Shown: in pieces, positions 23,656-34,666 of the stretch
Layout: every line of letters begins with the position of its first letter
How positions within the stretch are numbered: the stretch's first letter is position 1
Origin: Pterobdella sp. o SKG-2022
Taxonomy: Eukaryota; Annelida; Clitellata; Hirudinida; Piscicolidae
Reading direction: 5' to 3'
Length of the DNA stretch: 64,000 bases
Assembly: GCA_964035795.1 (NCBI GenBank)
Contig: OZ038320.1
Coordinates: 29,599,160-29,663,159 of the forward strand
Notes under the pieces: generated by a model
Databases searched by the model: none
Told to the model about the DNA's origin: nothing
What the model saw: only the letters and a program-made list of their open reading frames with translations
Made by a program: the position numbers and the translations under genes

Positions 23656-24400
23656 CTGTTGATGGATTGATGATCATAGTTAATATTATAAAATACTAAT
23701 ATTAATAAAGGCTAAATCTTAATTCAAAATATATATTAGTGCGATTTTTGGCTGATGGCAACTCTACATTGTTTGTTGTTCTTATATTTAATATAATGTT
23801 TCTAGACAAAAAAAAGTTCTTTTGTGGAAAATTTTTAGTTGAATTTTTATAAAAGTTAGTTTAAAGTAAAATTTAATATACCAATAAAGTGTAATTTTCA
23901 AAAAAAATATTAAGTAGAAAAAATTTGAAAAGGTATTTTACAGTTGTGAGAGTGCCAAGTTTGTTATGATCTTGAGTAGACCTGTTCATTTTATCAAAAC
24001 TTTTCTGTTTTACCGTTTTTTTTTCATTCTTTTGATTTGTTACAATGATTAAAATGGAAAAAATTTAGTTCTATTATTCCCTTATTTTTTCCTTCTTGTA
24101 TAAAGATTTTTTCGTAAATTGTTTTAAGAATCAATGGACAATATTGTAAAAATCTTTGCGATAATCCGATATAGTAGTTGAAAGAACGGTTTTCAATAGA
24201 AAAAGGATCCAAACAAAAATGATATTCTTCAAAGCAATCAAGTAAAAACCTCATCATCTTGAAGTCAAACAACCAACAGAGTTTAAACTAAAAGCAGCTG
24301 TTAAATCTGACATTCTATTCAAAGCCTCGACAATAAAATAAATACATTAAAATAAAAAACACTAAAAACGGTATTCATTAAAAGCAACACTTTCCCGCAG

Positions 24401-24518
24401 AATTGATCAAGAACATTTGTATTCAGAAGAGAAAAGAGCGGATCAAGTGAATAAAAAAATGGCAAGAACATCTCAACTAGGCAGTGTGAGATCTCTTGAA
24501 AAACGAATCGTTAAATAA
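24401..24518 (+). CDS. Candidate terminal exon, unknown protein (antisense to intron)
   Basis: After an excellent acceptor (AACACTTTCCCGCAG) one phase-2 frame gives 38 polar, charged residues (Glu, Lys, Arg and Gln rich; ends LEKRIVK) to TAA 24516-24518. Codon choice is more even than the surroundings. No partner exon with a matching donor was identified, so it may be chance. Confidence 0.25.
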
Positions 24519-26112
24519 AGCTTATTATGCTTAACAGACCCGTGTGCGGACAAACGTGTCGTTTAAATATTGTGTCTAAGACATCACTTCTTAGCATGTA
24601 TTGATGGAATTAAACATTTTAAATATTATAAATAAAAACGATTATCATTCAAGTGTTGATATGATGTAGGAGGTACGGGGCAGTTTTTTTGTGTATTGAC
24701 TTCCATTAGGATTCTGATGTTTTCAATAAGATTTGAAAATGAAAAAATCTTATACTTAAAAATCATGGCAAGGTTAAACACAACAAAAAATACAGTTTCT
24801 GAAAAATAAAGGTATCTAAAAACCACTCAATTTAGAAGTTTAAACAATTTAAATTTGATTCTGAAAAGCACGATGCTTTTTGGAAAAAAATAAGTTCATA
24901 ATTTCTTGTATTACGGCTGAACAAGTCTTACAGAAAACCAAAAAATAACGCCAATAATATAGAAAATTTAGAAGTTTTTGTCGCCAGCAATGATGTTTGT
25001 GAGATATTGAAAACTCTGGTATATTTTGAGAACATTATTTTTGCTATTTCATGATATATATGTACATGCATGAAAAAAGTGCCTCACAATAAAAACTATT
25101 GCTAACATATAAGTATATGCATATATATAAATTGGTCAATAAAACTTTTTTATTGAATATTTTCTCATTCTTAGAAGAGTTTGAAAACGGAAATTGGTCA
25201 CCACTCCACCAACCCCTCACATAATTAACCTTCTTAATATGTTTTATAAACAGATAAGCGTTTAAATATGGAGCTGAGCCCCATAGAGATTAAAGAAGAG
25301 ATCTGGTTTTACATTAGTATTTGGACTCTATTTTCATACTTCAATAAGAAATTTTTAAAAATATTTTAATGGATATTCAACAATTTCTAGAAATTGAAAA
25401 TCTATGTGAACGATAATTAATGAAACTCTTAAAATGCAAAAAAACTGATTTTTTGCACCTAGTTAGTTCAATAAAAGTAGGGCTATACTTTAAAAGATTA
25501 TTCTCCTTCATTGAAAACTTGAGTTTCAAAATACTTTTAAAAAGCTTGTATTTATTTAGCCTCCAAATTCAGAGAGGAAGTTGCATGAAAATTTATATTG
25601 GGAGAAAATATAGTCTTCTTTGAGGTCAACACTATGAGAAAATGTTGGTCTACGACAAAGTTGACCTTATCGAACAATTAGAAAATTTTTCAAATGTAAT
25701 TATAACTAAAACTGTTTTATTTTGAAATTCAAACCAAAAACACTCAACAAAAGAAAGATGTAAAAAGATACAAATCTAAGAATCATACGAAACAATCGTA
25801 GAGATCGAAGCAAAATGATTGATGAGTCTAGATAACAATAAAAAAACAAAAAAAATTAAGTAAAAATTATAACGGTGAAACTAGGGTGCATATACTTCTA
25901 ATGATTGTTCTTCTCAAATAGCGTAAACTACCACACAATGCGGCTTGACAGATAATCTTTAAAGGGACACACGCAATGATTCATTGAGACGCGCACCGGT
26001 TTATAATAATGCGAGCTTATATTATCTACAACTATTTTCATCTCAAATAACTGTTTTATTCGGGATGGATTATAGTTAAGGAACATATAATGTGAATGAT
26101 GGTGACAGGGAG

Positions 26113-26183
26113 TAGTAGTAGTAGTAGTTGTAGTAGTAGTAGTTGTAGTAGTAGTAGTAGTAGTTGTAGTAGTAGTAGTAGTA
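26113..26183. repeat. Trinucleotide microsatellite (TAG)n with TTG interruptions
   Basis: About 70 bp of AGT/TAG units interrupted at intervals by TTG, giving a higher-order pattern. On the minus strand it reads as a Thr run, a by-product of the repeat. Confidence 0.95.
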
Positions 26184-26649
26184 AAAGTTTGAAAGTTACA
26201 AAAACATAATGTATTTTCTTCATGTTGTGTATATTTTGTTTTCAAACTTATTGAAAGATAATTGAAATATTAAAAACAATTATTTTTTCATGAGCAGAAA
26301 GAATACCATGTTTCAAAACTATCATGAAAACAGTTATTTAAAAATTTAAAAATGGAAATTGTTTTGAAAAAATTTGGGACATCAAAAATTATAGCAAATT
26401 TTTTCATGAAAACACTCAAAAACTTTGAAAAAAATTGTATTATTTTGCATTCATCGTAAAGACCGTCCTAACATTTTTGAGGGTAAAGTAATAATAATAA
26501 TAAAAGTAATAAAAATAATGAAAACAATAATAATTTCTATCATTGTTATTTCAAGACTTTGATGTGTTGTTATTTTTCAAAGCCATCTATTCGAACCTCT
26601 CAAATATGCTGATCCCAATGATCACTTCATTATTTTTCCAACTTAATAT

Positions 26650-26750
26650 TAATATAATATATTAATATATGTTAATAAATTATAATAATTTTATATATAA
26701 TATATATTAATATAATATATTAATAGTATTATATATATAATATCAATTTG
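26650..26750. repeat. AT-only repeat (TATTAA-type)
   Basis: Almost pure A/T with repeated TTAATATAATATATTAAT motifs, partly palindromic. It sits immediately before the 320-bp tandem duplication. Confidence 0.85.
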
Positions 26751-26770
26751 AATCTTAAAAAGTTTTGTTT

Positions 26771-27406
26771 TTGTAATATATGTTGTTATCTGAATCTTAA
26801 AAGAGTTTTGGAAATTTATTAAGCACTTTAAACATTGGAATTCTTGTGGCTAAACGTTCAATTTTAAACATTTAATAACTTATACCGTATGACTGATTTA
26901 TTTTTTAAGTTGTTGTCTAGTGCAAAGTGTTAGTTTGGAATCTTTTCATCCTACCAGTTTAACTGTTGAGATAGGCAAGAATGTTGATCTAGACATAGTT
27001 GGAAGTACTAGATATTTATCTTTTAGAGGCATAATTGAAACATTCATGTTTAAAAGTAATGGGAAATTTTGTAAAAATTTACGTTAGTTTTTGAAATATA
27101 TGTTGTTACCTGAATCTTAAGAGAGTTTTGGAAATTTATTAAGTACTTTAAACATTGGAATTCTTGTGGCTAAACGTTCAATTTTAAACATTTAATAACT
27201 TATACCGTATGACTGATTTATTTTTAAAGTTGTTGTCTAGTGCAAAGTGTTAGTTTGGAATCTTTTCATCCTACCAGTTTAACTGTTGAGATAGGCAAGA
27301 ATGTTGATCTAGACATAGTTGGAAGTACTAGATATTTATCTTTTAGAGGCATAATTGAAACATTCATGTTCAAAAGTAATGCGAAATTTTGTAAAAATTT
27401 ACGTTA
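26771..27406. repeat. Tandem duplication, two 320-bp units
   Basis: Units at about 26771-27086 and 27091-27406, offset exactly 320 bp and only a few substitutions apart, so the duplication is recent. Each unit contains the same plus-strand open stretch of about 50 codons (from SFHPTSLTVEIGKN to KFCKNLR). It ends in a stop right after the unit in copy 1 and continues a few codons in copy 2. The peptide has no known domain. Confidence 0.95.
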
Positions 27407-28470
27407 TAATGAGGGTTTGAAACAATAATCAAGAAATAAAAACTATAGTTTCCGATAATTTGAGCTTTATCATTAAACGATTGCATCTTATCAAGTTACA
27501 CGGTTTGCCGTTGGCAGGGTGATATGTAAATGCGTATTAATTGAGTAATTTGTCACCAGATTCACTTGAACTCTAGAAGGGTTGTATGCAGTTGTGACAG
27601 TGTTTATGTTTGATTTGAAATATCCATGAAAAACTGGTATTAAAGTTCCAAATAATTTGACGTAGAAGATTTCAACATCTCTCATGCAAATTTTCATAAT
27701 AAGGCATCTTAATTTTTGAAAATGGTCTCCGTAAATTTTTGAAATCTTAAATTACTGAAAGCGTTTATAAGTTTCCTGCATTAAATTCACCTTGAACCAA
27801 AATTTTAAGTTTAAGTACATTTATTTGAACAGTGAGCTATAATTTCTCTCAGCTTCATTGGAACAAATTAGTTGTCTATTGAACGTATTCCAAAGATCTG
27901 ATGGAAACTTCAATGGAAAATCGAGTGTACTTAAACATACTGTAATTTTCATTATTTTTCTTCAACCTCACGGTGTAGCGAACACCACAAATTTGCTTGA
28001 TTATATGCATAGATTTTATCTTGCAAGAGAAATTTTGAAGAAAAAAAAGATGGGGTTTATGAAACAAATGAATCCAAGTAGATGAATACTAAAAAACATT
28101 CATTTATTTATGCTTTAGAATCCTCGAAACTAAAATTTTAAACACACCACAGATAATGAATCTTTAATAGGATTCTGAATAATTTAATACGAAAAACCTA
28201 TTGAGTTAGCGCTATCAAATAAACAAGTTTAAAAAACACACCATGCTAGCGAAACATACTATCGACTCTTTTACACTGCGCTAAAGAACGATGCTGTTAT
28301 TAAAATATATATTGAATAATGGAAAAGTATTACTGATAAATCTAGACCTAGAATGCTTTTTACGGCTAAATAAATAAAAAAGAACGTTCGTGGTTTGTAT
28401 GGGATGAGTCCATTGTTTTGGCCAAGTCATCTCGAAGTGACTGCTTTTATTGATATATTCCTGGTGTTTT

Positions 28471-29047
28471 GGTATTCAATTTTGAAAATAAATAAAATAT
28501 TTTATATTCAAAAGTTCAATATTTGGCATGAGTTTTTCATGAATCAAATTTTGAAGTTCTAAGAAGGTTTTCGTTAATTTTGATGTAAAAAAATATTTTA
28601 TATAGTATTTAATATTTTCCCAAGTTGCTTTTGTTGTGCATCTAGAGACATCATCATAATTAGAACATAACTAAAATTGTGCGATAAGGTTAAACATATC
28701 GAAACTATAGCATTTTTAACGAAATTTAATACAAATCAAATTTAAGATTGGTATTCAACTTTGAAAATAAATAAAATATTTTATAGATTCATGAATTTAT
28801 TTATATTCAAAAGTTCAATATTTGGCATGAGTTTTTCATGAATCAAATTTTGAAGTTCTAAGAAGGTTTTCGTTAAATTTGATGTAAAAAAATATTTTAT
28901 ATAGTATTTAATATTTTCCCAAGTTGCTTTTGTTGTGCATCTAGGGACATCATCATAATTAGAACATAACTAAAATTGTGCGATAAGGTTAAACATATCG
29001 AAACTATAGCATTTTTAACGAAATTTAATACAAATCAAATGTAAGAT
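28471..29047. repeat. Tandem duplication, two units of about 280-300 bp
   Basis: Unit 1 is 28471-28749 and unit 2 is 28750-29047. Unit 2 carries an extra 20 bp (GATTCATGAATTTATTTATA) early in the unit; otherwise they differ at very few sites. Each ends with a motif (GCGATAAGGTTAAACATATCG then AAACTATAGC) that resembles an arm of the foldback MITE family. Confidence 0.95.
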
Positions 29048-31252
29048 TCAATTTTCTAAAAATAGATAACAAGCAGTTTAAAATGAAGCTTTAACAAGAT
29101 CTAAGATTTTATAATTGTTTTGTACACAGACTTCATACGTCTCCAAAAACACATTGTGTTTGAATATGAAGGTGATTTGACCAGGAAAACGCAGCAGCTT
29201 CTGTCATTCGCACATAACTTCTAAACCAAAGTTATCCAAACAATAATAATAATAATAATGGCAAAACCTTTTTATTCCAAGCAACTTGGAAATCACAGTT
29301 AGTTGAATAACGTTATAAGGATGAAAAAAAATTATATTTTTAGTTATTTGATACTAAAACTAATTTAGTTGTAGACTTGAAACTATTATACGCAGAAAGA
29401 ATACTTGAAACTGACTTGTTTAAAAGGAAATGAAAATATATTAAGATGTTGCTAAAGGAGGCTGCATTAATCGTATCTGGTCGAAAAGCTTTTTAGTGAT
29501 GATTCAAAAGCTGATCACGCCTTTCTTCCCACTATAAGAAGACGTGCTACAGGGAACAAATTATCCTACGGAAACAAACTTTTCTGCTTTTTTATCCTTA
29601 ATGAAATTAATCAAACGATCTGTAAAATAAATTGTAGCGCGTTGTGACGGTTTGTCGTTTATCATCAATAGATGAATCATAAAAAACTCAATCGGAAATG
29701 GATTGGGCTCTAACACTGTCAACTCCTATCAGATTTGGAGGTGTGTCGAGACTATTTTAAAACCTCGAATTTTTTCTCAACTTTTTGTAAATGAGTTGAA
29801 AGCTGAATAATTTAAGTTTTAATTATGCATGGCTTGTAATTTATTCATAAATTAATCAAATATCGCTAACAAATGAGAATTATTGCAAAAAACTAACCGT
29901 TATTAAAGTTGATAAAATGAAAAAACAAACTGTTGATATCAAATGTTGTTTTCAATTTAAATTTCATACCAGACAATTTTAAATATCTTCTCACATTAAT
30001 TCACTCTTTTTTGCACTTTTTTTATAAAAATTTGATTTTAAATATTAAAAAAATCTGAGTTTCCCATTATAAATTTCACTTTATCAAATTTTAAAAACGT
30101 GAACAAAATAATTTATATTAAAATAAACAAATGCTCATACAACGCGTCGATAAATAAATAGACTTGGAAGAAATAAATCAAGTTAAGAAAGAAATATAAC
30201 TTTATTCAAAAATTCTATCAATATTTTCAAAGGCATATTAAAATATAGAATTCATAAACAATAATAAACCCACAAGTGAAAAAATTATTCAAAGAGAAAT
30301 GTATTTAAAACTTATTCGATTAATGTCAATAAACCAATATAACGCTAGAAAAATATAAATTTAAAATGAATAAAAAATAATGAATAAAATTAAATATACT
30401 TTTGTCAAAATATTTAAATATGAAATATGATATTAGTGTTTTGCTGCGCATTTTTGTAGTAAGATGCATGCCGCACGAACAACAGTTTAACGCAGACAGC
30501 AGTTTTGATTGATGAAAACATATACGCGGTGTTAATTAAAAAAATTAAATCTAAAAAAATAAAAATAATAATAAATTTACAAATTTATAATAAGCTTTTG
30601 AAGGTGGAGTTGGAAAATTGTCATAGTTGTAACAGAAAGTAGCTGGTTCATTTAAATACCACGAAGCTTTTCGTATGTTGAACTCACGTTATCAAATAGA
30701 GTATACACACTTTATTGCTGATTTTAAAGCATTTCATGCGAAGATATCGATAAAGAAATTTTTCAAAATTTTGAAGTTTTCTTAAGCATTCCTGCAACAA
30801 GCAAATGAGATGATAGTTTAAGTCCATTTAGTTGTAATGCACTTAGGTCGGTGCTGCGGAATTCTGGTTTTGTGTAGTTTTCAAGGGTATATCTGGCTTT
30901 CACATATTTCGGCCATTATATCGAATTTTTTTTTTATTTCTCAAAACTTTTGTTATAAAAGTTATTAAAATCTACTCTTTTTGTCTTGTTTATTGATATT
31001 TATATCTGATTTGAATATCTATTTTGAAAAAACTTCCTAAAATAAATTGTATATTCAACAAAAGCTTCCAAAGACTCGTTTGATTAAATTTAAAAAGTAT
31101 CATTTAAATTTAAATAACTTTTTAAAAGTATATTTTTGAAACTAACAAAAACGCTTCAATGCAAAAAGAATATTGTAATTTGCAGCATAATGGAACTGAC
31201 ACCATTTTTGAAATAATTTTAAAAATATTACGTTTTTAAAATTCACGAATAA

Positions 31253-31597
31253 ATGAGTTATGATACGACTATATTTATCGAGAAACAAAGTTTTTTTAAT
31301 AAAAATACATGTATTATTGTTGCTTTGGAAAGTTTTTTTGAAAAGAATAATCCAAAAGAACAATACACCAAAGTTTTTTTTTCAAATCAAACAATTCACA
31401 ACAATTCACATGATAAAATAGATGGAATTTTAATAAGTTTATCAGATACCAGCTCAAATCCAAATCAATTGAAAAATACAAGGATGTCAAAAGAAATAGC
31501 TAGACTGAAACACATGGAAAATAACTCTTGGAGACTTCCACCTATAAAGAATACTCATACAAAACTTAGTTATAATAATAAAATTACAGCAATATAA
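31253..31597 (+). CDS. Open frame of 114 codons, unknown (low support)
   Basis: Starts at ATG 31253 and ends at TAA. The second half is polar and protein-like (SLSDTSSNPNQ, ARLKHMENNSWRLPP). One or two frames over 100 codons are expected by chance in a window of this composition. It lies antisense in an intron and its 3' end abuts a microsatellite. Confidence 0.2.
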   Translation: MSYDTTIFIEKQSFFNKNTCIIVALESFFEKNNPKEQYTKVFFSNQTIHNNSHDKIDGILISLSDTSSNPNQLKNTRMSKEIARLKHMENNSWRLPPIKNTHTKLSYNNKITAI

Positions 31598-31609
31598 ACA
31601 ATATTAAAC

Positions 31610-31790
31610 ATAAAAACAATACCAACAATGAAAATAACAATAATAACAATAAAAATAATAAAAATAATATTTAAAAAATAATAACAATAAAAATAATAAA
31701 AATAATATTTCAAAAAATAATAACAATAAAAATAATAAAAATAATAACAATAAAAATAAGAATAACAACAACAATAATAATAATAAGCAG
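31610..31790. repeat. (AAT/AAAAT)n microsatellite next to a splice donor
   Basis: About 180 bp of AATAACAATAAAAATAAT-type units. On the minus strand it begins within about ten bases of the donor of the second lectin exon (31795), so it occupies the very start of the intron. Confidence 0.95.
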
Positions 31791-31794
31791 TCAC

Positions 31795-31910
31795 CTTGGA
31801 CACATCGGTAGGACACATTGAGGTACATTTTGAGTTCCTTTTGACACGCTTTAGTCGCCTCCAACTCAGCGTCTGGAATCCGAATCTCACACACATTCCT
31901 ACCGGAACAC
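31795..31910 (-). CDS. SUEL-lectin/CUB receptor, second half of the lectin domain
   Basis: Exon of 116 bp between an acceptor (ATCATGGAAG) and donor CCAAG|GTGACT, phase 2 in and phase 1 out. With the split Arg codon it reads CSGRNVCEIRIPDAELEATK, then ACQKEL..YLNVSYRCVQ. This is the C-terminal half of a SUEL-type galactose-binding lectin domain: C-x-G-x-x-x-C, an Ala/Pro-Cys, and the YL-x-x-x-Y-x-C end. The upstream exon at 34495-34666 supplies the first half with matching phase. Confidence 0.94.
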
Positions 31911-32580
31911 CTTCCATGATTGTTTTTGTTTTTAGTTTTTTGGTGTTGTTATTGATTATTGTTTTTTTTGGTGTCATTATTAGTTTGTTCGGTGTTGGTT
32001 TTAGTTTTAGTTTATTTTAATTTAATTTTGTTTTTTTGCAGTGTTATTTTTGGTGTGTGTTAGTTTCTTTTAATATTTTTTAGTTTTATTTTTTGTTTTT
32101 TGTTCAATTTTGTTTTATTATTGTTATAGATCTGAGTTGTTTAACTAGGTGTGTTAAACTTTGAAAGAAATTAGAAAGTTTTGTGTCCCAATAACGAATA
32201 AGCATGGGCTTAATCATCATGAAAACGATTCATTAAAATTTATGAATGCCAATTCAAAATATAATGAAAGTTAGTTCCAAGTTGATTTTTAGAATAAGTC
32301 TATTATTTGGTCTCTTTAACAATAAATATTTTCAGATTGTTATTGTTTGAACATTAGTCATATTACTTATCTAATTTAAAGAAAAATCTTCACCCAAACC
32401 AATCGTGTCTCAAATTCTTATTTCTTTTGATATGAGTGATTTCGAAGACTATATAATACTTTTAAGTTGTTTCAAGGATGTCGACTAAGTCAAATATTGT
32501 ACTCCAAACCCTTCGATCTTATACTTCACTCTGAAATAGAAACGACACTGATAGCTTAACTGATGATAGAGCGATAATGT

Positions 32581-32756
32581 GATGTAATGCGGTATTTATA
32601 AAGCGCTTTTCCTTACAGATCAAAGCGCTTGCTACAAATTTAATGTAGCGAAAACACATTGTGGTACAGGTGCTAATTGTCGGCCCACGCGGGATCGAAC
32701 CCAGTAACTTTTAGATAATTAGTCTAATGCTCAACCATTGAGCTATAGAGGCCGAC
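32581..32756 (-). mobile_element. tRNA-derived SINE with LINE-like 3' tail
   Basis: Minus-strand head (32756 down to about 32679) has tRNA features. These are an A-box-like TAGCTCAATGGTTGAGCA, an anticodon stem-loop TTAGA-CTAATTA-TCTAA, and a B-box GGGTTCGATCCC. The T stem and acceptor stem are mismatched, so it is not a working tRNA gene. The body ends in AAGCGCTTTGATCTG, then AAAGCGCTTTATAAATACC. This tail, with paired AGCGC motifs followed by TATAAATA, resembles those of CR1/L2-type LINEs, two of which are in this window. No clear target-site duplication was seen. Confidence 0.85.
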
Positions 32757-33032
32757 AACCTTTTATTTCTCAAAAAAATTTTTAAATACGTTTTAGTATT
32801 TTTATATTTTGAGAATATTTCTTTGTTTTTAGTGAAATAGGTTAGACAGAGTATGAGGGAATGAATGAGAAAAGTGGCTTGATTGGAAAGGAAGTTTTTG
32901 ACAAAGATGAAAGTCTTCATTTGAAATTTTTAAAATCTATTTTTTGTGGTTTTAATTTTTACCGTTTAAAGTTCTGAAAGTTTGATTTAAATTTTTTGAT
33001 TACTAACTTATATTATTGGATGTTCATTCACA

Positions 33033-33242
33033 ATGAAAAATACTCAGTGTATACGAAGAATATCTTTCTCCATTGAGAAAGGAAAGCAGATCAGAATCCT
33101 TTCTCATTGTTCTTCTGATTTGGCGTCATTAGTGGAAAGAGAAACAAAAGAACGAGATGATTTAAGGAAACAAAAAATTCGTCTATATACATTTAAAATG
33201 GATGGTATCTTGGGAGTTTGTGGTGCGATGGAGTGGAGATAA
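33033..33242 (+). CDS. Open frame of 69 codons, unknown (low support)
   Basis: ATG 33033 to TAA. The middle is charged and helix-like (VERETKERDDLRKQKIR). The length is within chance expectation, and it lies antisense in the intron between the two lectin exons. No domain is recognised. Confidence 0.15.
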   Translation: MKNTQCIRRISFSIEKGKQIRILSHCSSDLASLVERETKERDDLRKQKIRLYTFKMDGILGVCGAMEWR

Positions 33243-34494
33243 GGATACATTTGGAAACTATTTTGTGATTTTTGGGATAGTTCAAACGACTTAAAAACAT
33301 CAAATAGCCCTTTGTATGTGTTTCATTTTGATTTGGATTTCAAATAATAACTACTCGGTTGCTTAAAAAGGTTTGCAATTATTAAAAAAGAGTAACAGTG
33401 CTTGTATTAATAATTCATCCTACCGTTTTGATTGATATTTGGACTATTATTACAGGCAATTTACTACTCACGGAGCGAGATTTTAGTATTGCTTTATGTA
33501 GCCGTAAGGCCTGAATGTTGATCTTTTAGTGTTTTTTTTAACAAAACCTTTGTCTAGTCTGAAATTTAATTAAAATTTGCTTAAAAAATAAATTTGACCA
33601 ATTCCCATAGCAGACTTAAAATTCACCATATGCCTTTAGAGTTTTATTGTCCGACTCCCAATTTATTTTCACGTTTAAATTTATTTTAAATTTAGATAAA
33701 CGTTTTTGGACTTAATTTTGCGTTTTTCTGAAAGATGAAAATTTAAAATTTTTGAACCTTTTCTTAATAGGATTATTGTGGTATTTGGTTCAAATCAAAC
33801 TTTAATACTATTTAAAACCAATAAGAAGTTCATGAAATTGTCAGAGTGCCGTGCGGTGGAACGTCATTTTGTGACGTAGTGCTGGAGGGAAGCAGTAAAA
33901 CAATAGAATCAACAATTTTTCAAATATTTTTCTTTCAAATTTTCAAAATTTTTTTCCATTTTGATGTGAGCAATTTTTATACGAAGATGTTTTAAAAAGA
34001 GCTATGATGTTATGATCGATTATTTAAGTTTTTTGTGCACTCTTCTTAAACTGATGACATTTGACGAGTGAAAAAACGAAAAAATTTAAATTGACTGCGT
34101 TGTAAATTTAAATTATTTTCATTTTTCTCTGAATTTAATCGACCTAAAAAAGGACGCAATTGATCTTGGATGGGCCAGAAGCTGACATTTATTCACTTTT
34201 GTTAATTTGTTTCCATCATTCTTTCTATTGCTGTTTGTTTTTGCCGTTTTTTATTTTTTCAACAAAATATTTAAGTGAATAAAATTTTCCTAGAATTAAT
34301 ATCAGTTGAAGGAGTAAAAAATTTCAAACAAAATGCAAGCCAGATGAAAACTTTAAGAATGTAAGATTCAGACATGCATCTTCCAAAGCACCATTATTTC
34401 AAAACCTTCATACCCCATTCACAACCAATGAACTGTAATAATTTGAAACAAGATGACTATCCCAATGAGACTCCTTCATACACCACGAAACAAC

Positions 34495-34666
34495 CTGCGG
34501 TCGAGGATATGTAAAACGTTCCTTGAACAACCCATGTGTCCAAAAGCTCTTTGGATGCATCTGCCCAGCTCCATGCGGCCATATTGGCCTGACAACATCA
34601 ACAATACCTCGTCTTTTTGACATTCTGCTCTGAATGTTTCGGTGTCGCAGTATTCTTTACTGATTC
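34495..34666 (-). CDS. SUEL-lectin/CUB receptor, first half of the lectin domain
   Basis: Exon of 172 bp, acceptor CATCAAACACACAG (phase 1) and donor GACCGCAG|GTTGTT (phase 2). The 56 codons run from an EYC and an AEC cysteine through EVLLMLSGQYGRMELGRC, a GHMGC cysteine, and NVLHILDR. A-x-YGR followed by spaced cysteines and V..LDR-R-CSGR (the last part in the next exon) is the SUEL/Gal_Lectin signature. Such domains bind carbohydrate in sea-urchin egg lectins and act as adhesion or ligand-recognition modules in latrophilins and EVA-1. Here the lectin heads a CUB-CCP-transmembrane protein, a combination I associate with invertebrate receptors of undefined ligand. Exons with the signal peptide must lie at higher coordinates but were not found. 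A different frame (34408-34623) is also open but lacks any domain. Confidence 0.94.

Larger units (their letters stand above)
23656..31794. other. 8.1-kb intron of the SUEL-lectin/CUB gene
   Basis: Holds a candidate plus-strand exon (24401-24518), a TAG microsatellite, two tandem duplications (26771-27406 and 28471-29047), a MITE fragment at about 27430-27480, an (AAT)6-type repeat near 29248 and a plus-strand open frame at 31253-31597. Minus-strand frames such as 24024-24272 are open but do not fit any exon phase. Confidence 0.6.

Noticed and set aside
21857..23677. A self-contained 606-codon gene starting at ATG 23675-23677
   Set aside because: An acceptor lies 20 bp inside it and a good donor near its end. 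The phases fit the lectin and CCP-like exons, and the CUB domain needs the next exon for its fourth cysteine, so it is an internal exon.
24024..24272. 82-codon minus-strand frame with aromatic-rich composition
   Set aside because: No ATG at its start, no splice fit with the flanking receptor exons, and a length expected by chance.
31604..31894. Minus-strand frame with a long Leu/Phe-rich end
   Set aside because: Its first part is the genuine lectin exon; the hydrophobic remainder is translated microsatellite beyond the donor.
32679..32756. A functional tRNA gene
   Set aside because: Mismatched T and acceptor stems and an attached LINE-like tail show a SINE.
34408..34623. Minus-strand 71-codon frame over the first lectin exon
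   Set aside because: It overlaps the lectin frame in another register and has no domain. The lectin frame has cysteines, the YGR motif and both splice sites.
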